A stretch of 64,000 bases of DNA from a virus. The stretch spans positions 1 through 64,000 of the IMG/VR virus record IMGVR_UViG_3300022934_002729. One strand, written 5' to 3'. This document shows positions 32,774 through 42,016 of this stretch, piece after piece. Under the pieces are notes generated by a model that saw only the letters and a program-made list of their open reading frames with translations, ran no database searches and had not been told where the DNA came from. A program made the position numbers and the translations under genes. Positions within the stretch are counted from its first letter, which is position 1; each line of letters starts with the position of its first letter.

Positions 32774-34254
32774 ATTTTAACTCCGTATTTTTCGCTCCAT
32801 CTTTCAGCATCTGTACGAGTATTTACAAGGGGTTCGCCTTTAATGTTTAAACTTGTATTAAGCAACATAGGGCATCCAGTTTCTTCGTACCAACGTTCTA
32901 GTAACTTTCTAAATCCAGGATTATCTCTTTGATTAACAGTCTGCACACGACTACTTCCGTCATAGTGTATAATAGCAGGAAATTTTTCAGTATCTTTACA
33001 CCATGCTGTGTATTGCATATATGGACCTGTGTGTCCGTCAAAATAATCACTTGCATATTCTTCTAGTATTGCAGGCGCAAACGGTCTAAAAGCTTCACGT
33101 TGTTTAATACTATTAACCAAATCTTTTACATCGTCGCCTCGAGGATCAGCAAGAATACTACGATTTCCTAATGCTCTTGGTCCAAACTCTGCTCTGCCTG
33201 CTGCTACTGCAGTAATTCTGTTTTCTTTAAGTTCATTTATAATTTGATCAACTGGATAATTGCCGTCAATATTATGTCCAAGGTATGCACCCGGCCATCT
33301 TACGTGCTGATCCCAATGTGCTAGCGGAGCACCAATTGCGCTACCTGCATCTCCCGGGTTAGGCATAATCCATACTTGACTAAAGTTTTTATATGCAATA
33401 CTATTTGCTTTACAATTAAGTGCACATCCACCCATTACAACAATATTTCGTGTCTTAGGTAATAATTTTGCTGTGTAACGTACTAATCCTTGAAATATTT
33501 CTTCGTAAATCCGTTGTGTGGCTGCAGCAATATCTGCATAGTCTTGTGGAGTTCTTAAATCTGTTGCCCAGTCTAAACATCCACGGTGACAATTTTGTTT
33601 AAAAATAACGTTACCATCATCTATAGTAGGCATTTTTTTAATAAAATCTCGTTTAATTCTTTTATACAATCTTTCTTTATCGCCAATTGCTGCCATACCC
33701 ATGAGAATATATTCATGTTCCTGTGGCTTTAATCCAATTCGTTGTGTCATTGCACTGTACCAGATACCAATACTGTTTGGATAATTTTGTTTATGTATAC
33801 GTTTTAAATTATTATCCTCACCATGCCATATACTAATTGTTTCCCATTCTCCGATACTGTCAACAACTAAAATTGCAGCATCGCTAAAAGGACTAGTATA
33901 AAAACCAGCAGCGGCATGACTACGATGGTGTGCTGTTGGTATACTTTTAGGAGCATCTGGATAAAATGATCTCATGTGTGATGTTGGCGATTGTTTTGTT
34001 AGCAATGAATATTGTTTAGCGTAAAGTTGTCTTGTTTTTTTCAAAAATGTATTTTCATAAAAATACACTTTTTCTGGTTTGCCAAACTCTAAGGCTTCGT
34101 TAATTAAATCATGGTGTAAGTTTTTATCATTTTTGATACGACTATAACGTTCACTGTGTGAAGCAAATACTAATCTTTTGTTTACATATACTGCTAGACT
34201 AGCATCGTGACTCATACCTGTCCACCCCCAAACAACTTTATTAGTTTTTGTCAT
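32758..34254 (-). CDS. carbamoyltransferase, NodU/CmcH family
   Basis: 498 residues, somewhat shorter than typical members (~560-600). It has the full motif set: HHRSHAAAGFYTSPF, VVDSIGEWET, VVMGGCALNCKAN, AEFGPRALGNRSILADPR, REAFRPFAPAI and LLNTSLNIKGEPLV. The N-terminal Kae1-like domain makes carbamoyl-adenylate from carbamoyl phosphate and ATP, and the C-terminal domain transfers the carbamoyl group to a hydroxyl, usually of a sugar or natural product. It overlaps the GDPD-like gene by 14 nt. It is one of the most confidently identified tailoring enzymes here. Confidence 0.93.
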   Translation of the reverse strand: MTKTNKVVWGWTGMSHDASLAVYVNKRLVFASHSERYSRIKNDKNLHHDLINEALEFGKPEKVYFYENTFLKKTRQLYAKQYSLLTKQSPTSHMRSFYPDAPKSIPTAHHRSHAAAGFYTSPFSDAAILVVDSIGEWETISIWHGEDNNLKRIHKQNYPNSIGIWYSAMTQRIGLKPQEHEYILMGMAAIGDKERLYKRIKRDFIKKMPTIDDGNVIFKQNCHRGCLDWATDLRTPQDYADIAAATQRIYEEIFQGLVRYTAKLLPKTRNIVVMGGCALNCKANSIAYKNFSQVWIMPNPGDAGSAIGAPLAHWDQHVRWPGAYLGHNIDGNYPVDQIINELKENRITAVAAGRAEFGPRALGNRSILADPRGDDVKDLVNSIKQREAFRPFAPAILEEYASDYFDGHTGPYMQYTAWCKDTEKFPAIIHYDGSSRVQTVNQRDNPGFRKLLERWYEETGCPMLLNTSLNIKGEPLVNTRTDAERWSEKYGVKICLPE

Positions 34255-34681
34255 TTACTTTATCTCCACATATTCCGTATATACCTGTTGTATCTTTTGG
34301 TAACGGTATATCTTCTAAGTCTAACCAAACTGCTCGTTTATGACGAGGAAAGTTGCCCGGATAACACCATATGTGTCCATCGTTGGTTAGTGTAACTGTA
34401 TCTTTGTCGTGCCAAAAGCAACGGGTACGCATGTCTAATAGTATTTGCAGTGCATCTAAATCCTTTGCATGACACCATACACCAGTTTGTTGTAAAAAAT
34501 TTGTGTTAGCAACTTGCAGTGGCTCGTCGTGTCCTAAGTATAGTATTCCACGATGTGCACGTACATCTATTTCAACATCATATCCTTTGTCATAATATGC
34601 AAACTCTACATAGTCTTTAGTGTTCTCCCACGCAGGTTGTATGCCTTGCCAGTTACCTTTATGTGCTATGAATTTAACCAT
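34241..34681 (-). CDS. glycerophosphodiester phosphodiesterase-like protein
   Basis: 146 residues, about half the usual GDPD length. The N-terminal AHKGNWQGIQPAWENT matches HRGxxxxxPENT, DVEIDVRAH gives the metal-binding E-x-D, and LYLGHDEPL gives the next His. The remainder of the TIM barrel is abbreviated. It may be a minimal phosphodiesterase acting on a glycerophosphate-linked substrate. It is in the same operon as the nucleotidyltransferase and the carbamoyltransferase. Confidence 0.65.
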   Translation of the reverse strand: MVKFIAHKGNWQGIQPAWENTKDYVEFAYYDKGYDVEIDVRAHRGILYLGHDEPLQVANTNFLQQTGVWCHAKDLDALQILLDMRTRCFWHDKDTVTLTNDGHIWCYPGNFPRHKRAVWLDLEDIPLPKDTTGIYGICGDKVNDKN

Positions 34682-35361
34682 AACTCTAAATCCTCTGGTG
34701 TTCCAACTCCATACATGCGTTCAATAGGAACCCTTACTACACGCCCGCCGACGGCAATAGTTTGATTGTATGTTGGCGCAAGATAAAACTCACCATTTAC
34801 ACGTTCATTGTTTGCAATCATTCTATTAGCACTATTCTTAAATGTAATCCAATGACTCCAGTAATAGTGTCCACTTGTACCATATGTACTAATAGGATTC
34901 TTTTCTGCTACTTCTACAACTACATCATCTTCTGTTCTAGCATAACTCCATTTAGGATCACGTTCAGGACAATCAAAAGTCATAATAACTCCGTCGTTAT
35001 CCATTTGTTCGGTAAACAAACTACTATCCCAATCTATAAACTGATCACAGTTTGTAACAAACATAGCATCTTCTGGGTTCATATAAGAGTCTGCTGTTAA
35101 CACACTACAGGCTGCACCTTCTGTTAGTTCATCTAGTTCAACAACATGTGCACGTGGATAGTAGTCACGTATACCATCTGCTATGTTGTGCTCTTTTCGA
35201 GTAATAAAAATATGATTGTCAAATTCTAAATCAACACTTTCTACTGCTCGCACAAACATAGGTTTACCACGTACATCTATTAGCGGTTTTGGTGTTGTAT
35301 ATCCTTGTTCACGAAAGCGACTACCTTCGCCTGCCATTGGCATAATTAAATTAAAGTTCAT
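34666..35361 (-). CDS. sugar-phosphate nucleotidyltransferase
   Basis: 231 residues. N-terminal signature LIMPMAGEGSRF...TTPKPLIDVRGKPM is the NTP-binding and Lys motif of the RmlA/GlmU-type nucleotidyltransferase family; VTNCDQFIDW is the metal-binding Asp position and NGEFYLAPTYN the sugar-binding region. It would make an activated sugar (NDP-sugar) for the glycosyltransferases in the window. It overlaps its neighbours by 16 and 11 nt. Confidence 0.85.
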   Translation of the reverse strand: MNFNLIMPMAGEGSRFREQGYTTPKPLIDVRGKPMFVRAVESVDLEFDNHIFITRKEHNIADGIRDYYPRAHVVELDELTEGAACSVLTADSYMNPEDAMFVTNCDQFIDWDSSLFTEQMDNDGVIMTFDCPERDPKWSYARTEDDVVVEVAEKNPISTYGTSGHYYWSHWITFKNSANRMIANNERVNGEFYLAPTYNQTIAVGGRVVRVPIERMYGVGTPEDLELWLNS

Positions 35362-36748
35362 GTCTTTTCCACCAATCGTGTAACTCTGTGTCGTTACGAT
35401 ATATATCTTCTAAGCGAATCGGTTCTTGTCTGATACGATCTAACTTATCTTGGAACCCTTTGCCATTTTTAAATTGTTGTTCATAAGTATCTGGCCATTG
35501 TTCAGCAAAGGTAGGTCTATTTTTCATTTCACGTAATGTATTAACTATACTCATTTGTCTATGTGTAGCACGTGGCTCCATATATGCCAGTAGTTCATCA
35601 ATTTTACGATCTAATATATGTCGTGGCCATGCAAACGGACTCATAACAATATCAGGGTGAAATGCAAACATAATTTTTGTTTCTACACTTACATCCAACT
35701 CACGACTCAGATCAAACAAGTCTTGTATGCTAAACATACCAGGTCCAGTAATTGTTAGATCAAATCTCATTTTTTCATTTCCGCCTGGCAATAACAATCC
35801 TTGTTTAAAATTATCTAACCATTCTTCCCAGCGTATGCCTTTGCGTATAAATTCTACAATATCACCTGTACCGTCGATACTTGCACACATTAGCCAGTCT
35901 TTAAACTGCGGCAAGTAATCGTATAAATTTTTACCATTGAATTCTACTCTAGATAGATTACTATTATAACGTAAGTAACAATTTTTTGCACTATTATTAT
36001 CTATCATTTCTTGTAATGCCCACCAATGTATGTCATACATCAAAGGCTCGCCGCCTACCCAATAAATTTCTTCTACAATGCCGTCACTGATTGCTTTTTT
36101 AAATTCAGGTTCAACTACATTACGCTGAAACAATGTCATTTTCTTTTTAACATCGTGTTGCATAAAAGGTTGGTTTTCTGGTGACCACATATTATGTTTT
36201 TTCTTTTCGGCTTCCCAACTAGAACTTAATTGTTCGCCACACATACGACATTTAAAATTACACAAATTACTATAACGATAATCAAATGATATAGTAGGCA
36301 TTGTTGTGTAACCTTCATCATCAGTACTATCAAATGCTTCTTGTATTTTGTCTCTGAAAAGAACACCTGTAAACCATTTGCGATAACTGCTAATACTAAG
36401 TATGTCGTCATTACAAACATCGCATTGCGAAATACGTTCACCAGCCATTAACTTTTTACGAATATTACGCATATACTCGCTGTTCCAGTGTTCTTCGAGT
36501 GTTACTGGATTAAACTCATCTGCTGCAGTTTTTGATTCTTTTATTTCACCGTAAGTTTCATCGTTTGTAGCATCAATATATTGTTTTTGAAAACTGTGTT
36601 CTTCACGACTAGCACAGCACATTCTACGTTCTCCTTGTGGAGAAATATATGTATGTGTCCATGGTGCCATACAGAAAGTTTTGTTTTCACTTTCTTCTGC
36701 ACAACTACCGTCATCGTTCCAAATTGGTATTTTTCTTTTGATTGTCAT
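35351..36748 (-). CDS. radical SAM protein with N-terminal twitch module
   Basis: 465 residues with AGGA before the ATG. Cys26 (FCMAPWTHTYISPQG), Cys44-Cys45 (RMCCASRE) and a QCDVCN pair form the twitch-like module; the catalytic motif is NLCNFKCRMCGEQ, followed by WVGGEPLMYD. SIDGTGDIVEFIRKG follows as in its relatives. The first ~20 residues form an extra N-terminal extension. Start of the operon that continues through the nucleotidyltransferase and carbamoyltransferase; an SGNH gene lies just upstream. Confidence 0.9.
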   Translation of the reverse strand: MTIKRKIPIWNDDGSCAEESENKTFCMAPWTHTYISPQGERRMCCASREEHSFQKQYIDATNDETYGEIKESKTAADEFNPVTLEEHWNSEYMRNIRKKLMAGERISQCDVCNDDILSISSYRKWFTGVLFRDKIQEAFDSTDDEGYTTMPTISFDYRYSNLCNFKCRMCGEQLSSSWEAEKKKHNMWSPENQPFMQHDVKKKMTLFQRNVVEPEFKKAISDGIVEEIYWVGGEPLMYDIHWWALQEMIDNNSAKNCYLRYNSNLSRVEFNGKNLYDYLPQFKDWLMCASIDGTGDIVEFIRKGIRWEEWLDNFKQGLLLPGGNEKMRFDLTITGPGMFSIQDLFDLSRELDVSVETKIMFAFHPDIVMSPFAWPRHILDRKIDELLAYMEPRATHRQMSIVNTLREMKNRPTFAEQWPDTYEQQFKNGKGFQDKLDRIRQEPIRLEDIYRNDTELHDWWKRHEL

Positions 36749-36774
36749 GAGGATCCTATTTTGTATAATATAAC

Positions 36775-37671
36775 TTATTTTTTATCGGTTGTCAACTCAT
36801 ACTGTTCACGTATATAGTTTGCCATTACATTTGCAATTGCTTGATATCCCATCTTAGAAGGATGTATTGTATATTGACTCCAAAATCCAGGATGATTATC
36901 AATACTGCGTCCTGCAACTTCATGCATAGGCACGCCATCAAATAAACACAGTTCTTCAACTGTGTTTATATAAAAGTCATATTTTTTTCTTTTTTCATCA
37001 GTAACTGGAAATATTCCATTTAATCCTAAAAAGTTAATAAAAACATGAGGTATACCTGCACGAGTTAGCAGTGCATCCATTGACAATATCCATTGTTGAC
37101 ATTTTAAATATCTAAGCCAATCTTGCTGTTCAACATAGTTTAGATACTGTCTTCCAAACTCACTGTCAGGATGCTTTAATGCATACTCTTCTCCCGATGG
37201 TGAGGCCAAGTTCATAACAACATATTGATTGTTATCATTGAAAAGATATTCTGTTGTTTTTACTTTTTCGACTCCTGTAAATCTCGGAGGTACACTTGCT
37301 ATTTCTCTAAACGGTGAAGTTAATCCGACAATAGCCAGTGTACGTCCATTGGGTTTAAAGTTCTTTATGTGTTCTGCTATCCACAGATTCTGTGATTCGT
37401 AATCGGTATATACAGCTAGATCTGGGTTTAACCATTTATATATGTCAATGAACATACTTTGATTGCTGTTGCCCAATGTTGCTGCATTCATCACTGGTAT
37501 GTTCAACTGTTCAGATAATCTAGCAGGATATGCAAAATTTCTATCAGTATAATTTCTCCAATCTTCGCCGTCGGGATATTCTTCTCTGTGATCCCAACTA
37601 GTCCTACCAGTTGCTGCACTGTCGTGACCTCTTGTAAAACTACAACCGAAACAAATTATTTTTTCAATCAT
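36775..37671 (-). CDS. SGNH/GDSL-like hydrolase
   Basis: 298 residues. Block I GCSFTRG (9-15), block II-like AATLGNSNQSM, block III region LAIVGLTSPFRE, and YTIHPSKMGYQAIANVM with the catalytic His of block V. It resembles the SGNH proteins at 26446 and 42016 in opening motif and context. GGAG lies before the ATG, and a late-type box is at 37698-37705. Possible de-O-acylase or O-acyltransferase of a surface glycan. Confidence 0.75.
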   Translation of the reverse strand: MIEKIICFGCSFTRGHDSAATGRTSWDHREEYPDGEDWRNYTDRNFAYPARLSEQLNIPVMNAATLGNSNQSMFIDIYKWLNPDLAVYTDYESQNLWIAEHIKNFKPNGRTLAIVGLTSPFREIASVPPRFTGVEKVKTTEYLFNDNNQYVVMNLASPSGEEYALKHPDSEFGRQYLNYVEQQDWLRYLKCQQWILSMDALLTRAGIPHVFINFLGLNGIFPVTDEKRKKYDFYINTVEELCLFDGVPMHEVAGRSIDNHPGFWSQYTIHPSKMGYQAIANVMANYIREQYELTTDKK

Positions 37672-37680
37672 TGTATCTCC

Positions 37681-37688
37681 AATAAATA
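37681..37688 (+). promoter_or_regulatory. late-type promoter box AATAAATA
   Basis: Plus-strand box 28 nt before the ATG at 37717, leaving room for a leader with CAGGAA as ribosome binding site. Paired with a minus-strand box 9 nt away. Confidence 0.55.
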
Positions 37689-37697
37689 CGTATATAA

Positions 37698-37705
37698 TAT
37701 TTATC
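37698..37705 (-). promoter_or_regulatory. late-type promoter box GATAAATA (minus)
   Basis: Minus-strand box for the SGNH gene starting at 37671, with TTGGAG in the leader. The plus and minus transcripts would overlap at their 5' ends. Confidence 0.55.
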
Positions 37706-37716
37706 AGGAAAAATGT

Positions 37717-38787
37717 ATGAGAGTAGGATTACTATTAACAGGATTAGTTAATGATACTAAAACTATAAAACATTTACAAAAGCAAATTGAATACTGGAAC
37801 CAGTCTGGTATTGAAACAGAAATTTATAGTACATCATGGAGCGATACACACCGTTATCCTTGGAGTACTCCTACATTAAAAACTGATTACGGTAATCCTA
37901 TACAAGACACTGCAGTTATTGATTATGCAGTAAGTACACTGAATCCAAACAGACATCTTGAATTACTATATTGCGATTTGTATGATAAATTTATCGAATA
38001 TTGTAGTCAGTTTAATAGTAACCCATATAATAAAATTAATAGAGTTGCTAAGTCGCTAAGGAATTGCAGATTTAATAAATTTGGAGATATAACTGAATTC
38101 GACGACTGGTGGATAACTTATACATGGTTTACAAGATTTGTATATTTTGTAAATCAAGCATACAGTTTAAGTCAAGTAATTAACATTGCACTTGATCAAA
38201 CAAACCCTCCTCAAGTTTTTTTAAAATGGCGCTGGGATTTATTATGCAACTACCATCGTGACACTGAAAATTTAATACATAGATTAGAAACAATGCAAAG
38301 ACATGAAGGATATGGAATTCATTTTAATCGAGCATGGTTGTTTGGAGAAGAAACAAAAGACATAGAAATTAAAGCAACAAGAATGCACGAAGTATGGCCA
38401 TATGAAGATCAACCTATTTGCGTCGATGATACTTGGTTTATATTCAATGATATGACAGCAAATAATTTACGTAAAATAATGAGCAAATATCTTGAGGTTT
38501 GGAATTTTGATGAACCACATCAACATCTTAATCTTTGGAGTGCAATCGGAAAAATACAATTACAGCGTGGCAGTTATACAACCGAACCAATGAGTAGGAT
38601 ACTAGTAAGATCAGGTGAGTTAATCGATGACCATTTTCATCGTAATACTGATAGATTTTTTGCACAACAACAGCAAAATAATCAGTTAGCAAGCCCTATG
38701 AACAAATTAATGGCAAAAGCCAACGATGCTGAATTTAAAAAATATCTGTATCAAGCAATTAGCAGTTTTGATTGGAGCAGTCAATGA
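37717..38787 (+). CDS. glycosyltransferase-like protein (tentative)
   Basis: 356 residues from the ATG at 37717. The N-terminus (MRVGLLLTGLVND, then TEIYSTSWSDTH) parallels the next protein (MKIAIVLCGFPRL, then VDFYTHFWYTNW), and both have a later charged strand (FLKWRWDLLCN / LIIKTRSDCILP) that could be an R-x-D metal/sugar site. A DDTWFIFND segment follows. It is probably a divergent nucleotide-sugar transferase, but no decisive motif is present. First gene of a seven-gene plus-strand operon. Confidence 0.5.
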   Translation: MRVGLLLTGLVNDTKTIKHLQKQIEYWNQSGIETEIYSTSWSDTHRYPWSTPTLKTDYGNPIQDTAVIDYAVSTLNPNRHLELLYCDLYDKFIEYCSQFNSNPYNKINRVAKSLRNCRFNKFGDITEFDDWWITYTWFTRFVYFVNQAYSLSQVINIALDQTNPPQVFLKWRWDLLCNYHRDTENLIHRLETMQRHEGYGIHFNRAWLFGEETKDIEIKATRMHEVWPYEDQPICVDDTWFIFNDMTANNLRKIMSKYLEVWNFDEPHQHLNLWSAIGKIQLQRGSYTTEPMSRILVRSGELIDDHFHRNTDRFFAQQQQNNQLASPMNKLMAKANDAEFKKYLYQAISSFDWSSQ

Positions 38788-39683
38788 AAATAGCAATTGT
38801 ATTATGCGGATTTCCTAGATTAGCAGAACACGTAGCAGGTTGGAGCCATCAAGTGTTTGCTGATTATTCAGTTGACTTTTATACTCATTTTTGGTATACA
38901 AATTGGCCAAACATGGGAACTGACCAAGCAACTGCATATAATGCAATTGATAGTATTAAGCCAATTGCAAGTACAGTTGATTGTTATGAAACTGCAGCAT
39001 GGGACTTTATTGATCATGTTAGACAAAAACCTATAGAACCAAGAAGTGAATACTATTACAGTTGGCCTGATGTTAGGATTTTCAATTATAACTTTCCGGG
39101 GCAGTTTATCAGTAGTTCACGTGCAGTAAATCTAGTAGAAAGTAACTATGATTTAATAATAAAAACTCGAAGTGATTGTATTCTTCCGATTGGTGCAAAC
39201 GAATGGCTACAGGAACTAGTTGATTTAGTTAACAAAAACGATTGTGTGTATGAAAGTGGTTCAACAGTTGTAAATGAAGGCATTCCTTTTATTGGTTGGG
39301 ATGCTGCTTTTTACGGAAATACATCAAGTACAAAAAATTATTTTCAACCAATGGAAGATAACCTCAAAGAACTTTTTTTAGAAAAAAGAAATTTTTACGA
39401 CGATTGGCATTATAATGTTAATCAAACTAGAGCAAAAGTACATCCAGGACTAGCACACGTAACTTGGGCTAAACTTGCATTGCTAAGTAATACAGTAATA
39501 AGATCAAAACCTATATTTTTGCCAACTCCTATAGTAGCTAGACAAGAATTTGATTACACATGGACATGGTCCGAAATCGAAGAACATCAATATCAAACAA
39601 CAGGCATCCAAGGATTTGAAATATTTAATAATATAAACTCTGCTGATTTAATTAATCGAGCAGGAAAAATAAGGACAGCATAA
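38784..39683 (+). CDS. glycosyltransferase-like protein (tentative)
   Basis: 299 residues from the ATG at 38784 (ATGA overlap, GGAG upstream). A Rossmann-like start MKIAIVLCGFPRL and YTHFWYTNW are followed by LIIKTRSDCILPIG, with an R-S-D motif, and FIGWDAAFYG. The same order of elements occurs in the preceding gene, so the two look like diverged tandem relatives. Proposed role is sugar transfer in surface glycan assembly; the evidence is fold-level only. Confidence 0.5.
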   Translation: MKIAIVLCGFPRLAEHVAGWSHQVFADYSVDFYTHFWYTNWPNMGTDQATAYNAIDSIKPIASTVDCYETAAWDFIDHVRQKPIEPRSEYYYSWPDVRIFNYNFPGQFISSSRAVNLVESNYDLIIKTRSDCILPIGANEWLQELVDLVNKNDCVYESGSTVVNEGIPFIGWDAAFYGNTSSTKNYFQPMEDNLKELFLEKRNFYDDWHYNVNQTRAKVHPGLAHVTWAKLALLSNTVIRSKPIFLPTPIVARQEFDYTWTWSEIEEHQYQTTGIQGFEIFNNINSADLINRAGKIRTA

Positions 39684-40306
39684 TGAATATAGAGCAAGCA
39701 CAACAACATGCACTAGCAAGTTTAAACGCAACAGAATTAACTCGCAGTGACTTTAATTATCTTATGATACATGATTTATTTCCTGAAGATTTTTATCAGC
39801 AGTTAAAACAATTGCCTGTAGAAGAAACAGATGAAATTGTGCACAGTGTGTTTAACCACGAACCATTTGTACAAGCACTGGCACACAAGTTTGAGGATAG
39901 TCCTCGCCGTAGTGATACTATACGAAGTGTATATGCTTTCTGGCAACGTGCAGGAGCAGGTTATACACTAAAACCGCATGTAGACAGTTATCCTCGAGTG
40001 TTTACAATGACAGTATACCTAGCAGATGATAACGATACACCAGAGGCTGGCACTGCAGCATATCGTGTTGACCGCAGTACTCGTACTTGGGAAACAATTG
40101 GAATGATGGAATACCTACGTAATAGTTGCATGATCATAAGTCCGTACGATGACTTAACTTGGCACGGTGTAAATCTAATTGAAAAAGACATTGTACGTGA
40201 TAGTGTTGTTTTAGTTTACAGTGCTGAAGAATGGAACGAATCGCAGATGCACTACGCTAACTGGAAGCCTGGAGAAACAGTAAACTATGTACTACCACAA
40301 CAGTAA
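39683..40306 (+). CDS. Fe(II)/2OG oxygenase, prolyl-hydroxylase-like
   Basis: 207 residues. Complete iron/2OG signature: His99-x-Asp101 (LKPHVDSYPR), distal His161 (LTWHGVNL) and Arg172 (VRDSVVLVYS), with TMTVYLADDN between them as in prolyl-4-hydroxylase-like proteins. It overlaps the previous stop as TAATG and the next gene by 20 nt. The adjacent Gly/Phe-rich 182-residue protein could be a substrate; that is inference from position. Confidence 0.82.
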   Translation: MNIEQAQQHALASLNATELTRSDFNYLMIHDLFPEDFYQQLKQLPVEETDEIVHSVFNHEPFVQALAHKFEDSPRRSDTIRSVYAFWQRAGAGYTLKPHVDSYPRVFTMTVYLADDNDTPEAGTAAYRVDRSTRTWETIGMMEYLRNSCMIISPYDDLTWHGVNLIEKDIVRDSVVLVYSAEEWNESQMHYANWKPGETVNYVLPQQ

Positions 40307-40835
40307 ACAATATTTAGATAGATTTGAAAATCTACAAAATGGTTTTTATGAATATAGAGTTGACAATACTGTAGTTAACTTGTATACTATTTTTGAAGAT
40401 CGCAGTGGATGGATATGTACTACTGTAGTAGATTGGAATAACAATTTACATTGCACAGAAGCCGCAGTAGATAATGTTAAGCCACACGATTATGTTATCA
40501 ATCAATTGCGAACAGATCAAGAGTATAATGTAATGGCAGTTGCTGAAGTTTTCAAAAGACCGTTTAATGAATGGTTACGTTATCCGCATATTATGTATGT
40601 GCATAACAGCATGAAAGAATACTCTAGTACTCGTATCACCAGTGAAATAGAAAATAGTAATATGATTAGTTTTGATTTAAATCAACCTCCTACACGTGTA
40701 GGACATAGTGCTCGTACAATTGGATTTGGCAATGGACAAGTTGGCGACACTGTGTTTGGATTCGGCGGCATTGATAGTGATGGTTTTTTTCAAAGTTTTA
40801 GTGGCAGTGGCAGAGGATTAGTATACGTAAGATGA
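40287..40835 (+). CDS. hypothetical protein with Gly/Phe/Ser-rich C-terminus
   Basis: 182 residues. The N-terminal ~130 residues form an unrecognised mixed domain (GWICTTVVDWNNNLHC). The last ~45 residues are Gly-rich with Phe, Ser and Asp (TIGFGNGQVGDTVFGFGG, then FSGSGRGLVYVR). It lies between a 2OG oxygenase (20-nt overlap) and a radical SAM gene (ATGA overlap). A structural protein or a substrate of one of the neighbours are both possible. Confidence 0.65.
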   Translation: MYYHNSKQYLDRFENLQNGFYEYRVDNTVVNLYTIFEDRSGWICTTVVDWNNNLHCTEAAVDNVKPHDYVINQLRTDQEYNVMAVAEVFKRPFNEWLRYPHIMYVHNSMKEYSSTRITSEIENSNMISFDLNQPPTRVGHSARTIGFGNGQVGDTVFGFGGIDSDGFFQSFSGSGRGLVYVR

Positions 40836-42016
40836 GTAAAATATATTGTCCATATGCTTTTAATGCAATGGAAATAACAACAGGTGGTGCATTTAGTCCG
40901 TGTTGTATAAGTAGCAAAGAATTTAAAGACGAAAGCGGCGATCGTTATCATGCTGGTAGTAGCAGTATTGGTAAAGTTTATGCTAGTAGTGACAGACGAC
41001 ATTGGATCGAGCAGTTTGATATGAACTTTAAAACAGACTGCAAACAATGTTGGGAAGTTGAAAAAAGCGGAGGCGAAAGCAAAAGACTACGTGAAATTAA
41101 ATATTGGAAACTATACTACGACAGTTTAGGCGAACGTGTGCCGGTTATTAATATCGACACGCCGCTAGAAGTGCTAGATTTAAAACTAGGCAATACTTGT
41201 AACTTGGCTTGTGCTACTTGTGATCCTGTTAGTAGCAGTCGCTGGAACAGCATTATCAAAGGATTTACAGGCGATTTTCCTGTACAGCCGCAGCGTTGGC
41301 AAGATACTGATGACTTTTGGGAAGGTTTAAATGACAGTATTGATCATGTAAAGAAAATTGAAATTGCAGGCGGCGAACCTTTTATGGTTAAAAAGCAACG
41401 AGTGCTACTTGATTATCTAATAGACAATAATATTGCACAGCATGTAGACATTACTTGGATTACAAACAGTACACACTACGAACAAGACATTGTAGATAAA
41501 TTTAAACATTTCAAACAGGTACGTGTAATGGTCAGTTTAGATAACACACATGAACAGTTTGAATATATGCGTTATCCTGCTAAATGGGATTATGCATATA
41601 ATATTTTTCAAAAGTTTATCAAACTACACAGAGAAAACAAAATCATGCTTGGACTCAGTTACACTATCAGTGCATTGAACATATATCGTGCACCTGACAT
41701 GTGGCAGTTTGCACGTGATCATCAAACACCAATTTTTAACAATCTTGTAATGCAACCGTTTCATTGTAAAAATTTGCCTGAAGCATATAAACAAATTGTA
41801 CGAGAAAGATTAGAATCAGTTGAGGATCCTGCATATCAAACAAACCCTGCAGTAGGCAAAGACAATTGGCTAGTTAACTTCTTGATGCAACCAGCAGACA
41901 CAGACGAATACACACGAAACAGTATAAAACACAGAATGGATTTGGTTACTCGTAGTAGACCCGGGCTAGGAGAAACAGCGTTTCCTGAACTCGTTGGAAT
42001 ATGGGAAGGATTATAA
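40832..42016 (+). CDS. radical SAM protein with N-terminal twitch module
   Basis: 394 residues. Cys6 (YCPYAFNAMEITTGG), Cys24-Cys25 (SPCCISS), DCKQCW pair, catalytic TCNLACATCDPVSSSRW and IAGGEPFMVK. It ends with GETAFPELVGIWEGL, the family F-P-E-x-x-x-[IW] tail. ATGA overlap with the Gly-rich protein and TAATG overlap with the SGNH gene place it in a coupled trio. Confidence 0.9.
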   Translation: MSKIYCPYAFNAMEITTGGAFSPCCISSKEFKDESGDRYHAGSSSIGKVYASSDRRHWIEQFDMNFKTDCKQCWEVEKSGGESKRLREIKYWKLYYDSLGERVPVINIDTPLEVLDLKLGNTCNLACATCDPVSSSRWNSIIKGFTGDFPVQPQRWQDTDDFWEGLNDSIDHVKKIEIAGGEPFMVKKQRVLLDYLIDNNIAQHVDITWITNSTHYEQDIVDKFKHFKQVRVMVSLDNTHEQFEYMRYPAKWDYAYNIFQKFIKLHRENKIMLGLSYTISALNIYRAPDMWQFARDHQTPIFNNLVMQPFHCKNLPEAYKQIVRERLESVEDPAYQTNPAVGKDNWLVNFLMQPADTDEYTRNSIKHRMDLVTRSRPGLGETAFPELVGIWEGL

